Counted from the stretch's first letter, positions 52,204 to 60,181 are shown. The stretch is DNA of 64,000 nt from Bizionia paragorgiae (GCF_900107625.1 NZ_FNQK01000013.1:30360-94359); one strand, 5' to 3'. A program made the numbers and translations. The notes: a model not told the origin generated them from the letters alone.

Positions 52204-52537
52204 AAAAGATCACAAATGTAGTAGGCTTCCTCCAGCCACCACATTACGCTATAAAGCTCAAGCCTTACGGTTTTGAAAAAAAATAGTGCCCGCGGCCAAG
52301 TTTTTTTCAGTAAATTAAATCTGTGAAGCACCATTTTTCACAAAAAGCTTGACAGCCTCCCCGCGCCAACAAGTCCATCGTTTTCTTTTTTTATTTTCTG
52401 AAAAAATAATGGAAAGGCCTTTGGCTCCTTTTATAATAGTAATACTTATGAAACAGAAACCGGCTATGGATGTTTGTATACAAATACTCTACTTTTTGCA
52501 AAAGCCTTTTAAATCGAGTAACTATTGAAAATAAAAA
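52204..52537. other. Non-coding gap with no gene seen
   Basis: 334 bases between convergent genes. No ORF with coding character. It contains short GC-rich segments (GTGCCCGCGGCC; CAGCCTCCCCGCGCC) but no clear hairpin before the terminator at its right edge. Confidence 0.5.
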
Positions 52538-52560
52538 AAGAGCTCCAATATGAAGCTCTT
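52538..52560 (-). terminator. Terminator of the right-end module
   Basis: Stem AAGAGCT/AGCTCTT with a 9-base loop, followed on the minus strand by a run of T, 10 bases after the last gene of the module. Confidence 0.8.
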
Positions 52561-52569
52561 AGTATCTGA

Positions 52570-52764
52570 TTAATTATTATCCCGCCGACGTTTAAATCGT
52601 TTATGTATCCGTTTTACTAGTAGAGAAACAAGGTAACTCACAATAGCACCAAAGCCAGCCATAATAGCAGTTTTAATGAGATCTTCCGAAGAAAGATTTA
52701 TCCAAACTGAAGACGCCGTACCTCCTAATATTGAAAATCTGATATGGGATACACTCTGAGACAT
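52570..52764 (-). CDS. Small single-helix membrane protein (holin-like)
   Basis: A protein of 64 residues with one membrane helix (LIKTAIMAGFGAIVSYLVSLLV) followed by a strongly basic tail (KRIHKRFKRRRDNN). This pattern suits a holin or small membrane anchor. It is the last gene of a four-gene minus-strand module whose other members are a second hydrophobic protein, a DUF5675 protein and a conserved 251-residue protein. No family recognised. Confidence 0.55.
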   Translation of the reverse strand: MSQSVSHIRFSILGGTASSVWINLSSEDLIKTAIMAGFGAIVSYLVSLLVKRIHKRFKRRRDNN

Positions 52765-52781
52765 CTTGTTCTATCGGTTTT

Positions 52782-53018
52782 CTAAAAGTTCCTCTTACCT
52801 GGAGCAACCTTATGTTCATCTTCTGTAACCGCTGCACTAACAGCAGTTGCAACAGTTCCGGCAACCGTCATGTAAGTGGCAATAGTAATTACAATTGCTG
52901 GAACACTTATCGGCGCAGCAATAATAGCCCCTCCTGCCGTGGCAAGAGCAATACCGATATTTCGTAATAGTTTGAAAAACTTCGGTGTCGGTTTTTTATA
53001 ACGTTCAATTAAATTCAT
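52782..53018 (-). CDS. Small hydrophobic protein (holin-like)
   Basis: A protein of 78 residues with a basic start (IERYKKPTPKFFKLLR) and a long alanine/valine-rich segment (IGIALATAGGAIIAAPIS, then VPAIVITIATYMTVAGTVAT) that can form two helices. It lies 11 bases after the DUF5675 gene. Its size and topology suit a holin; conservation could not be tested. Confidence 0.6.
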   Translation of the reverse strand: MNLIERYKKPTPKFFKLLRNIGIALATAGGAIIAAPISVPAIVITIATYMTVAGTVATAVSAAVTEDEHKVAPGKRNF

Positions 53019-53029
53019 AATCTTAAGAT

Positions 53030-53425
53030 TTAATGGTTTATGGTTAATGAAATAAATTCTTTGCGCTCAAAAGCTTGATGACAAAGTGAAAGTATCTTCT
53101 GCATGGCCAATCGCGAAGACCAGCCCACTCCTACCCCTGATAACTGACTTACCGGTGCCAAACAACCTTCCAATTCTTTAGAAGCGTTGTTCGCCGGGTG
53201 AATCAATATCAAATTTCTCTGACTCACATCTAAAACATGTAAATGGTCCCCAAACCGATCAGAAAAGCGAGGTTTCAATTCATAAACACCTTCCGGAATA
53301 CAGGAAACTTGGCGTTTATTATTTAGCCAAGGCAATTCAATCATAAAACAGATAAAATGCCCATTGACAAAGAGGGCACTATTTGTACCCTCTTTAAAAT
53401 ACTGTCGTTGGAGTAATAGTTCCAT
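53030..53425 (-). CDS. DUF5675-family protein
   Basis: A protein of 131 residues. LFVNGHFICFMIELPW, CIPEGVYELKPRFSDRFGDHLHV and ILIHPANNASKELEGCLAP are hallmark stretches of DUF5675. The IHPAN...LEGC region recalls an L,D-transpeptidase or lysin-type active site (His and Cys). Members sit in phage lysis regions and mobile elements of Bacteroidota. It lies one base from the upstream gene, with two small hydrophobic proteins after it, as in a lysis cassette. Confidence 0.85.
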   Translation of the reverse strand: MELLLQRQYFKEGTNSALFVNGHFICFMIELPWLNNKRQVSCIPEGVYELKPRFSDRFGDHLHVLDVSQRNLILIHPANNASKELEGCLAPVSQLSGVGVGWSSRLAMQKILSLCHQAFERKEFISLTINH

Positions 53426-53426
53426 C

Positions 53427-54182
53427 TTACAACGTGTCTATCAGTGCCACAGAAAGCGCGTTGAATGCACCATTTTTCAACGGATACATTTGCCCATTGA
53501 CTTCCTGAAAGAACTCAATGCCCACCACTTCAATAACTGGTAACACCGAGTTAGCAGTAAGTGCAACGTTCATTGCAATCGGTGCCGTATCTGGAGCCGA
53601 GTAAGGAAGAATCCCTGAGCTCGCTGTTTCAAAAACAAACGTGTCATTTACAAAATCCTCTTCTGCAGCGCCCATTACAATATTAAAATGAGTGGTTCCT
53701 GAAGGAGCTGCAATCCGAACCGTCGGACTGAAAGCAGCAAGTGTAACATCGGCACTTCCTGTAGCACGATCGAAAGCCACACTAAAAGGGGCAAATAAGG
53801 TGGAACCTAGTTTCCCGTTGAGGTTGAATTCAAACCCTAACAGATCGCTTAAATTCCCATCTTCAACTGTACGCTCACCTCTAGGGTTCACAAGGTCCGT
53901 TTTAGTAATAGCCACCAGATCTTTTGTCAATCTGCTAACCACACGTTTATCCTTTGCGTTTTGTAGTAACACACGAATCGAATTCCGGATTAGCTTACCG
54001 GCTTTACCAGCGCGTCCGAATTCAGAACCGTTTTCACGTGTTCTTTGAAAGGCAGGATCATTCGCAATACGATTTGCATCTATACCTCCTTTCGTCCTAG
54101 CCAAATGTCCGTCACTTGACTTGTAAAAGGAAATGTCATCCAGAGTTCCTTTTAATTTGATAATACCTACTTGTCTAGCCAT
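53427..54182 (-). CDS. Conserved hypothetical protein of Bacteroidota elements
   Basis: A protein of 251 residues that begins ARQVGIIKLKGTLDDISFYKS, followed by ANDPAFQRTRENGSEFGRAGKAGK. I recall similar proteins, usually beside DUF5675 genes, in many Bacteroidota islands; none has an assigned function. The second half (NGKLGSTLFAPFSVAFDRATG onward) is strand-rich, as in fibre or capsid-like proteins. It heads the four-gene module. A phage-structural role is a guess. Confidence 0.7.
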   Translation of the reverse strand: MARQVGIIKLKGTLDDISFYKSSDGHLARTKGGIDANRIANDPAFQRTRENGSEFGRAGKAGKLIRNSIRVLLQNAKDKRVVSRLTKDLVAITKTDLVNPRGERTVEDGNLSDLLGFEFNLNGKLGSTLFAPFSVAFDRATGSADVTLAAFSPTVRIAAPSGTTHFNIVMGAAEEDFVNDTFVFETASSGILPYSAPDTAPIAMNVALTANSVLPVIEVVGIEFFQEVNGQMYPLKNGAFNALSVALIDTL

Positions 54183-54331
54183 GATTCAAAGTTTTTTAGT
54201 TTTATCAAAACTCCGTATCTTTAATAAGCAATCCCAAAATCGCTTTCCGCTTTTGCCGAAAAGTGCCTTTTTTGCCAATTTAAACCTATCGGTGATAGCA
54301 ATATCACGTATAGATAAAGTATGGATAAAGT

Positions 54332-54526
54332 ATGAGCAGCATCAAAAGACTATGTATTTACCCAAAAGATATTATGCGCATTACCGGAAGAAGTGAGCGC
54401 TCTAGTCGCCTATTATTTAAAAAAATAAAAATACATTTGGACAAAAAGGACCATCAGGTTCTAACAGTTAAAGAGTTTTCTGAATACGCTGGCATAGAGG
54501 AAGATATGGTAAATAGATACATTTAG
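54332..54526 (+). CDS. Small DNA-binding-like protein near attR
   Basis: A protein of 64 residues. YPKDIMRITGRSERSSRLLFKKIKIHL looks like an HTH with a basic recognition helix, followed by LTVKEFSEYAGIEEDMV. Small proteins like this occur at the ends of Bacteroidota elements. Its place 14 bases before the arm-type repeats suggests a role in recombination. The start is ATG 54332. Confidence 0.65.
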   Translation: MSSIKRLCIYPKDIMRITGRSERSSRLLFKKIKIHLDKKDHQVLTVKEFSEYAGIEEDMVNRYI

Positions 54527-54539
54527 AATAAAATGATTC

Positions 54540-54560
54540 GGTTACCTATTCGGTTACCTA
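54540..54560. repeat. Candidate integrase arm-type sites, right end
   Basis: Tandem GGTTACCTA units joined by TTC, identical over 21 bases to 23414-23434 at the left end, here 60 bases inside attR. Confidence 0.65.
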
Positions 54561-54619
54561 TAAAAAAAACAAACACTTAACTACTTGATAAACAACACGT
54601 AACAATAATATGGTTAGTT

Positions 54620-54632
54620 CCTCATTCTCCGC
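54620..54632 (+). repeat. attR: distal copy of the tRNA-Ser repeat
   Basis: CCTCATTCTCCGC, identical to the tRNA 3' end at 23300-23312. The rest of the tRNA is absent here. Confidence 0.9.
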
Positions 54633-54668
54633 AAAACCTTGTAAATACTATATTTACAAGGTTTTTTT
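54633..54668 (+). terminator. Original tRNA-Ser terminator, displaced by the island
   Basis: 15-bp stem AAAACCTTGTAAATA/TATTTACAAGGTTTT followed by T's, directly after attR, as expected if it once followed the tRNA. Confidence 0.88.
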
Positions 54669-54770
54669 CATTTATAACCTATTGTGTGTTTTTAAAATTA
54701 AAATACAATAGCTGGTGATCTTTTTAATGTTATAGCTTTTTTAGTATCTTTAAGTTTTAACACTACCGTA

Positions 54771-55502
54771 ATGTGCTTTCATACAGCTCAAATAAAAACA
54801 GTCAATAAACTCGAAAAACGTTATCAGGTAAAACTAGCGACCCCCGAAGTACGGGAAAAATTAGACACCCCCAGATATCATATAAATGGATTTGCACATC
54901 CCAGCCTGCTGGTAATCCCACAAGAAGCTCCCACTGTAATCGCACCAGGATTATGGGGCATTATCCCCAAAACTAAAAAAAGCTCCCAAATAAACGCTTA
55001 TTACAAAGATGCTATGCGTTTTGGTGGCGGACTCAATGCGCAATCAGAAAAACTTTTCGATCACTTTATTTACAAACAGTCATCTCTTACCAATCGCTGT
55101 CTGATACCTGTCACCGGTTTTTTCGAACCCCACGAGTATCAATCCAAGAAATATCCTATTCATATAAAACGAAAAGATAATGACGTTTTATCTTTAGCAG
55201 GCCTTTACACGTTAATTGACGGCATTATCACTTTTACCATATTAACCAAAACTGCATCTCCCCTATTTGCGAAAATTCACAATAAGAAAAGACGACAACC
55301 CTTACTATTACCACAAGATTTGGAAGGTGCTTGGTTAAATCCTGAATTAAATAAAAAAGACCTTAAAGCACTTATAGAAGTCAACTATCCAGAAAATGAA
55401 CTCCAGACGTTTACAGTTAGCAGGGATCTCTTTAGCCCCAAAGTGAATAGTGACACACCACATATCCTTAATCAGGTTAGCTACGACGGTGTTGCTATAT
55501 AA
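54771..55502 (+). CDS. SOS response-associated peptidase (YedK/HMCES family)
   Basis: SRAP protein of 243 residues that shields abasic sites in single-stranded DNA by a covalent link. Cys2 (MCF) is the expected nucleophile after Met removal. GGGLNAQSEKLFD is the NARSE-like motif (Q in place of R), CLIPVTGFFEP holds the glutamate, and RRQPLLLPQDLEGAWL the C-terminal segment. It lies outside attR and is common in mobile elements. Arginine to glutamine in the motif is a small deviation. Confidence 0.92.
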   Translation: MCFHTAQIKTVNKLEKRYQVKLATPEVREKLDTPRYHINGFAHPSLLVIPQEAPTVIAPGLWGIIPKTKKSSQINAYYKDAMRFGGGLNAQSEKLFDHFIYKQSSLTNRCLIPVTGFFEPHEYQSKKYPIHIKRKDNDVLSLAGLYTLIDGIITFTILTKTASPLFAKIHNKKRRQPLLLPQDLEGAWLNPELNKKDLKALIEVNYPENELQTFTVSRDLFSPKVNSDTPHILNQVSYDGVAI

Positions 55503-55518
55503 ATAACTAGGTTGAGTA

Positions 55519-55566
55519 TTTACGAATTTTTACAATAATTCAGAATAAGTAATTTCTATATTGTGT
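55519..55566 (+). promoter_or_regulatory. 48-bp promoter-like repeat, copy B
   Basis: Matches 27791-27838 at 46 of 48 bases, directly after the SRAP gene. The following 210 bases before the next gene are AT-rich with no ORF. Confidence 0.6.
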
Positions 55567-55779
55567 GCGCTATTAATTAAACGTGTTTACTGTATTCTTC
55601 ATACGTTCAATACGCAATAGCAATAACCTTTTTAATAAAAACACCAACAGATATACAGCCAGTAGAGAGATAAATGTATTGGTTTTATATTGATATAACT
55701 AAGTTAAATGTAATTTAAAAAGTAAAACGGGATAAGCTGAAAACCGATTAAGAGTAAGCAAACATTATATTTTATTATT

Positions 55780-56211
55780 ATGAAAAAAACATTTATTTTA
55801 TTAGCTGCAGTACTCATTTCGAGTCATGGTTATTCTCAAACTACTACTTATTCAAAAGATTGGCAAGGTAATACTGTAGCTAAGGATCAATATGGAAACA
55901 TTCAATCTACATACTCAAAAGATTGGCAAGGTAATACCGTAAAAAAAGATAATTATGGAAACACTCAATCTACTTACTCAAAAGACTGGCAAGGTAATAC
56001 CGTAAAAAAAGATAATTATGGAAATACTCAATCTACTTACTCAAAAGATTGGCAAGGTAATACTGTCAAAAAAGACAATTATGGAAACACGCAATCTACT
56101 TATTCGAAAAATTGGCAAGGTAATACCGTAGAAAAAGACAATTACGGAAATACTCAAGGAACATATTCAAAAGATTGGCAAGGTAATACTATTTACACTC
56201 CGAATAAATAA
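55780..56211 (+). CDS. Secreted 21-residue tandem-repeat protein
   Basis: Exported protein of 143 residues: signal peptide MKKTFILLAAVLISSHGYSQ, then five full units and one partial unit of TYSKDWQGNTVKKDNYGNTQ (21 residues with the joining residue). The repeats are nearly identical, also at DNA level (63 bp). Polar, aromatic and glycine-rich repeats of this type suit a surface or extracellular role, but none is known. It is a single gene in accessory DNA. Confidence 0.75.
   Translation: MKKTFILLAAVLISSHGYSQTTTYSKDWQGNTVAKDQYGNIQSTYSKDWQGNTVKKDNYGNTQSTYSKDWQGNTVKKDNYGNTQSTYSKDWQGNTVKKDNYGNTQSTYSKNWQGNTVEKDNYGNTQGTYSKDWQGNTIYTPNK
55846..56208 (+). repeat. 63-bp tandem repeat within the secreted protein gene
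   Basis: Units begin at 55846, 55909, 55972, 56035, 56098 and 56161 (the last partial). Units 2-4 differ at only a few, mostly silent positions, which suggests recent expansion or conversion. Confidence 0.9.
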
Positions 56212-56386
56212 AAACCACATACAACAAAATGCATAAATAATAAGGAGGGGTTGGTGTTAAATTTGAAAGTTTGTGACTTTTACCAAGTCCGCCAAATCTT
56301 TGATTTAGCTAAGTAGTAGACCGAAAACTCAGTGTTTTTATTCCCTTACTACTGATAAATAAAACGTCGTTATTAATTTAAAAGAA

Positions 56387-56899
56387 ATGAATAAACTATT
56401 AATTATATTTACACTTATCTCATCAGTTTGCCTTGGACAAAATTTGACCTATCAATCTGAATTTGATAAAAGTTTCAAAAGAAGTGACTACAAATCTTAC
56501 ATATCGAAAGATTCGATAGTTTTTAAGATTGATGATAACATCAAAATCGGAAAGCCTTCAGACCTTACATTCAAAAACATATATATACATCAAGGTTTAG
56601 GGTATCTTCCAATGTCAGTAACTGAAAACCACTTACTGGATGGAAATTGTAAAATTATTGCTATAAGTGTTGCAGGAACTAAACGAAAAGGATTTCTACC
56701 CTATATTCAAATTCGCAATGAAGATGGAAAGTTTTTTTCGATTGACATTGAAAAAGCAATAACGAGTAAAGAAATTAATGTTGGTCTTTCTGAAAACGAA
56801 ATTTTAGAACTTTTAAAAAAAGAAAAATTAGAACTTGAAATTATTAGTGCCGAAGAATTTGAAAGGAGAAAAAAAGAGCTTCTAAAAAAATTGAATTAA
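56387..56899 (+). CDS. Secreted hypothetical protein
   Basis: A protein of 170 residues with a signal peptide (MNKLLIIFTLISSVCLGQ). The mature part has SDLTFKNIYIHQGLGYLPMSVTENHLLDGNCKIIAISV, with no family recognised, and a charged helical C-terminus (EEFERRKKELLKKLN). No partner gene is adjacent. Confidence 0.65.
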   Translation: MNKLLIIFTLISSVCLGQNLTYQSEFDKSFKRSDYKSYISKDSIVFKIDDNIKIGKPSDLTFKNIYIHQGLGYLPMSVTENHLLDGNCKIIAISVAGTKRKGFLPYIQIRNEDGKFFSIDIEKAITSKEINVGLSENEILELLKKEKLELEIISAEEFERRKKELLKKLN

Positions 56900-57060
56900 A
56901 AACCGGTAACCGTAGCACTATCACATAAAAACCACCTTAAGTAAGCCTTTTTTTTTTAAGGGCTTTCTTATTTTTAGACTAGTCAGTTCAACAAAATTTT
57001 AGTTGACTTAAATAGAAGCTCTTTAAGTTTTGAACTGCCACTATTTGGTCACTTAAGAAG

Positions 57061-57150
57061 ACAACCGAATTAAAAAAGAACTACGAAAACCGTGTCCGTT
57101 CCCGCATGCGATCCATGTTTAACCTTCTAGCCTTTGATATATCCTCTTAA
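57061..57150 (+). pseudogene. 30-codon remnant of a DnaC-like ATPase gene
   Basis: The frame reads TTELKKNYENRVRSRMRS, then MFNLLAFDISS and a stop. It matches the C-terminus of the island ATPase at 27054-27728 (TELEERYGNRVRSRMRSMFNLVSF). Upstream of 57061 no homology remains. It indicates a former second replication module here. Confidence 0.8.
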
Positions 57151-57195
57151 TTCAAAAGAGAGCATACGTCTTCTAATTAATCTAAAAAAAAACAA

Positions 57196-57831
57196 TTACC
57201 ATTCAGCGAACAAATCAAGGCCCTCATAATCCAGTACTAATTGCTCCCAATCAAAAGGCGTTCGTATAATAGATACTTTATCGCCTCCAATTGCATTCAA
57301 ATCCAATTCTTCAATATACTTATTCCCTATCTCAATTCCATGTTCCTCATAGTAACTATATTCTTTTCTAAGACCTTCAAGAGACTCCTGAATTTCTGCA
57401 TCAAAACGATCTAAATACTCTAGATAACGAATACCATGAATTAAATACATTTCTACAGACTCGTCAGAAGAATTGTCGATTACCATATATAACGAAATCC
57501 CTTTATCTAAATCTGGAGATGATTTAAATGTGGCGCCCTTCCCCCCTAATTCTACTGCATTACCAGAATCAAGATAAACCTGCAAATCTATGCGCGCTTG
57601 GGCATCTGTAGTTTGCTCCTTACCTATTCCGTCATGCAAAACCTCTAGAATGCTAAAATAATGGCTAAAAGCAGCAGCTCTAGCTAAAATGGGAGAAGCA
57701 TTTCTAAATACAGTACTTGATTCTGCAATATCTTCTTTAGTCGGTAGAGCGTCCGAATATTCATCATGAACATTCGGAACTTCTCTACGCCAATATTTGG
57801 TTTTTACTACATAATGTATACTTGTGTTCAT
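57196..57831 (-). CDS. Hypothetical acidic protein downstream of the DUF262-like gene
   Basis: Soluble acidic protein of 211 residues. Segments such as HYVVKTKYWRREVPNVHDEYSDALP and VSIIRTPFDWEQLVLDYEGLDLF match no family I know. It follows the DUF262-like gene by 73 bases on the same strand, so both may act together. Confidence 0.55.
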   Translation of the reverse strand: MNTSIHYVVKTKYWRREVPNVHDEYSDALPTKEDIAESSTVFRNASPILARAAAFSHYFSILEVLHDGIGKEQTTDAQARIDLQVYLDSGNAVELGGKGATFKSSPDLDKGISLYMVIDNSSDESVEMYLIHGIRYLEYLDRFDAEIQESLEGLRKEYSYYEEHGIEIGNKYIEELDLNAIGGDKVSIIRTPFDWEQLVLDYEGLDLFAEW

Positions 57832-57904
57832 CTATTTATTTGTTTTTATAGTACATCTGTTATAATTCATTCGTCTGCTTTAATTCTTATCATCAACTCA
57901 TTTC

Positions 57905-58990
57905 CTACAACCACTCCCTAATATTCTCAATTAAAATATTAGTATGATTTAAATAAGTTTTCTCACTATTTTCATCACTTAAACACTTTATTTTTACACC
58001 ATTGTTTTTCAATACATTATCAACAAAAACATCCATATCTACAATATAAACTTCCGATTGCGCAATTTGGGACTCTTGTACTAATTGCACAAAACGAAAA
58101 GTAGCTTGTAAAAAAGCATACCCCATATTTAAACCAGGCTCTTCACAGCTATAAAATATTCCTTTACTTATTTCGTTGGCTGAAGTTGCCTTTTTATCTA
58201 TCCCGTTATTGATCAAAACAGGAAACAACTTCTGATCATTTAAGCACGAACCAAAAGTAATAAGGGAAGACAGATTTCTGTTTTCAGTTTCTTCAGTTAC
58301 CGGATCGTTGGTGCCAAGTAAAAACGCATTCAGTACATGCTTTAAAATAAAAAGCAAGATTAAAGTTTGTCCGCCGTCAACAACCTCCAATTGATTGTCT
58401 TCCCGCTTTTTAACCAATATGTTTCCTAAATCATAATTCACAGTTGTAGGTACTGAAGTAACACCTTTTTCCGTATTCGATTTTAAAAACAATTGCCATA
58501 AAGAATCCACTTCAAGCTTATCATAAATAAACACATCATGATAAATCGGTATAAAATAACCGGTATTCCCTTTAAAAATGGATTCTAAACTTACCTGTTT
58601 AGTTTCAGAAAAGAAATTAGAACTGTTTTGTGCTTTTTTAATGTTCTTATTCCTACTAGCAATAAAATCATGTAAAAACAACCTATATTTTAGCAACCCT
58701 ATTTGCAAGGCTTCTAACGGTTTAATAGACATACCTAAATCCTTCTGCAAACTATTTTTATCAATTTTCTCTAAAGCTATCTGTACTAAGTCTTCCACTC
58801 CTTGATTGTTATTACACATAACTTCAATTTCTAATACTTCCAAAAAACTGGATTCTAGTGTATATACACCAAGTATTTCATTAAGTTTTTTTATTTGATA
58901 ATCATAAAAAACTTGCTTAAAGCTTAGCGGTTCGAGTTGAGAATCTAACCAGTTTATAAATTCGTTTTGTAGTAAATAAGCGTTTTTCAT
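57905..58990 (-). CDS. DUF262-like protein with degenerate core motif
   Basis: A protein of 361 residues. YFIPIYHDVFIYDKLEVDSLWQLFL and LGNILVKKREDNQLEVVDGGQTLILLF follow the layout of the DUF262 (GmrS N-terminal, ParB-like) domain: IPxYQR, then LGSIV, then DGQQRLTTL. Here the core DGQQR is DGGQT, so nucleotide hydrolysis may be lost. Residues 110-150 form a helical region. The frame opens at 59053, but ATG 58990 fits better. A WYL regulator diverges from it. Confidence 0.6.
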   Translation of the reverse strand: MKNAYLLQNEFINWLDSQLEPLSFKQVFYDYQIKKLNEILGVYTLESSFLEVLEIEVMCNNNQGVEDLVQIALEKIDKNSLQKDLGMSIKPLEALQIGLLKYRLFLHDFIASRNKNIKKAQNSSNFFSETKQVSLESIFKGNTGYFIPIYHDVFIYDKLEVDSLWQLFLKSNTEKGVTSVPTTVNYDLGNILVKKREDNQLEVVDGGQTLILLFILKHVLNAFLLGTNDPVTEETENRNLSSLITFGSCLNDQKLFPVLINNGIDKKATSANEISKGIFYSCEEPGLNMGYAFLQATFRFVQLVQESQIAQSEVYIVDMDVFVDNVLKNNGVKIKCLSDENSEKTYLNHTNILIENIREWL

Positions 58991-59056
58991 AGCTATAGTA
59001 TTATTTAAGTTATTATTAGAATACTTTGCAAAGACAATAACTAAGACCGCCATATC

Positions 59057-59168
59057 ATGTCGGACTATAAAAAAATTTTGTACACATTCTAATAAGACAT
59101 CAAACAGCTTGTTTAATACAACTGTTATATTATTTTTGAAGAAAACACCTACTATGTCCGACTATAAA
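59057..59168. promoter_or_regulatory. Direct repeat in the divergent WYL promoter region
   Basis: ATGTCGGACTATAAA at 59057-59071 recurs with one change at 59154-59168 over the start codon of the WYL gene. It is a candidate autoregulatory operator, although the second copy is coding and the match could be chance. Confidence 0.3.
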
Positions 59169-60071
59169 GTACTCAAACGATTAAATTGTGTGGCACAACT
59201 AATTAAATTCCATCCAAACATATCAAAAAAACAGCTTTTAGAACGACTACGCCACGACTACGATTTAGAGGTTGCCGAGCGTACTTTCGAGCGGGACAAA
59301 AACATTTTAGAATCAGATTTCGGAATAACAATAACCTATAACCATAAATCTCGTGGCTATATACTAGATGATAATGAAGAGTCTTTAAACCAATTTTTCA
59401 AATTTGCCCAATTCGCAGCAATGGCAGAGATTTATCAAAACGGCATTAAAGATTATAAGTCTTTTCAAAAGTGGGTGCTTCCAGAAGATAGTTCAGGATT
59501 TACAGGCGTACAACATTTCAAAAAACTTATTCAAGCAATTTCTACAAAACATAAAATATCTTTTCAAAAAGAAAATTACTATGGTGGTACAAAAAAAACA
59601 TACACTGTTTCTCCATTGTGCCTAAAGGAATATGCCAACCGATGGTATTTAATTGCTGTTGTAGATGGTGAGAGTGAAATCAAAAATTTCGGAATAGATA
59701 GACTATCACAAATAGAAATTAAAAACACAAAGTCTCTGAAAATTGAAAATTTTAAAAAGCAGCTTAAACAATACGATGAGGTAGTTGGTTTAAATTATAC
59801 CGAATCCAAAAACAATTACCCTGAAAAAATTATACTTAAAGCCCATAACAACCAGCTTAAATATTTACGCAGTTTACCTATACACAAATCTCAAATTTGC
59901 ATTGATGGAAAAGCAAATGACTGGGGCCACGCAACCTACCTTTTAAAACCTAATTACGAATTCGAAATACAAATCTTAAAACTAGGAAATATGGTTGAGG
60001 TGTTAGAACCACTATGGTTTAGAGAAAAAATTAAAAAACACATTAGCGAAATGTATAATATGTACAATTAA
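59154..60071 (+). CDS. WYL-domain transcriptional regulator
   Basis: A protein of 305 residues: an N-terminal HTH-like region (ISKKQLLERLRHDYDLEVAERTFERDKNILESDFG), a linker, and a WYL domain (YTVSPLCLKEYANRWYLIAVVDG, FGIDRLSQI), then a C-terminal WCX-like part. WYL repressors often control phage-defence operons through a ligand. It diverges from the DUF262-like gene. The start is ATG 59154 rather than the upstream 59109. Confidence 0.88.
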   Translation: MSDYKVLKRLNCVAQLIKFHPNISKKQLLERLRHDYDLEVAERTFERDKNILESDFGITITYNHKSRGYILDDNEESLNQFFKFAQFAAMAEIYQNGIKDYKSFQKWVLPEDSSGFTGVQHFKKLIQAISTKHKISFQKENYYGGTKKTYTVSPLCLKEYANRWYLIAVVDGESEIKNFGIDRLSQIEIKNTKSLKIENFKKQLKQYDEVVGLNYTESKNNYPEKIILKAHNNQLKYLRSLPIHKSQICIDGKANDWGHATYLLKPNYEFEIQILKLGNMVEVLEPLWFREKIKKHISEMYNMYN

Positions 60072-60110
60072 TTTAAAAGAATACTCTTATTTTATAGGGG
60101 TCAAAACAGG

Positions 60111-60164
60111 TTTCTAGTGAAAAATTAATGGGTTTTCATTAGTTTTTTACCACAGTACTTTGTT
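60111..60164 (-). repeat. Array-terminal conserved sequence, copy 2
   Basis: 49 of 54 bases match 40374-40427. It follows the last gene of the second cassette array (60182-61402), whose half-site CTCTAAC matches its 5' end GTTAGAG. The AT-rich hairpin is kept. Confidence 0.7.
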
Positions 60165-60181
60165 AGAGGCAGTTTTTATTA

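Larger units (their letters stand above)
23300..54632. mobile_element. 31.3-kb integrative genomic island in tRNA-Ser
   Basis: Bounded by 13-bp direct repeats of the tRNA 3' end, with a tyrosine recombinase gene 250 bases from the tRNA and matching GGTTACC repeats inside both ends. Contents: integration and regulation genes, a replication-type module, a type I restriction-modification operon, an integron-like cassette array, a nuclease-fold gene and a holin-like module. No relaxase, coupling protein or type IV secretion gene is seen, so it is either mobilised in trans, a satellite of a phage, or immobile. Confidence 0.88.

Noticed and set aside
54620..54632. A second tRNA gene at the right end
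   Set aside because: Only the last 13 bases of tRNA-Ser are present; upstream sequence has no T-arm or anticodon arm.
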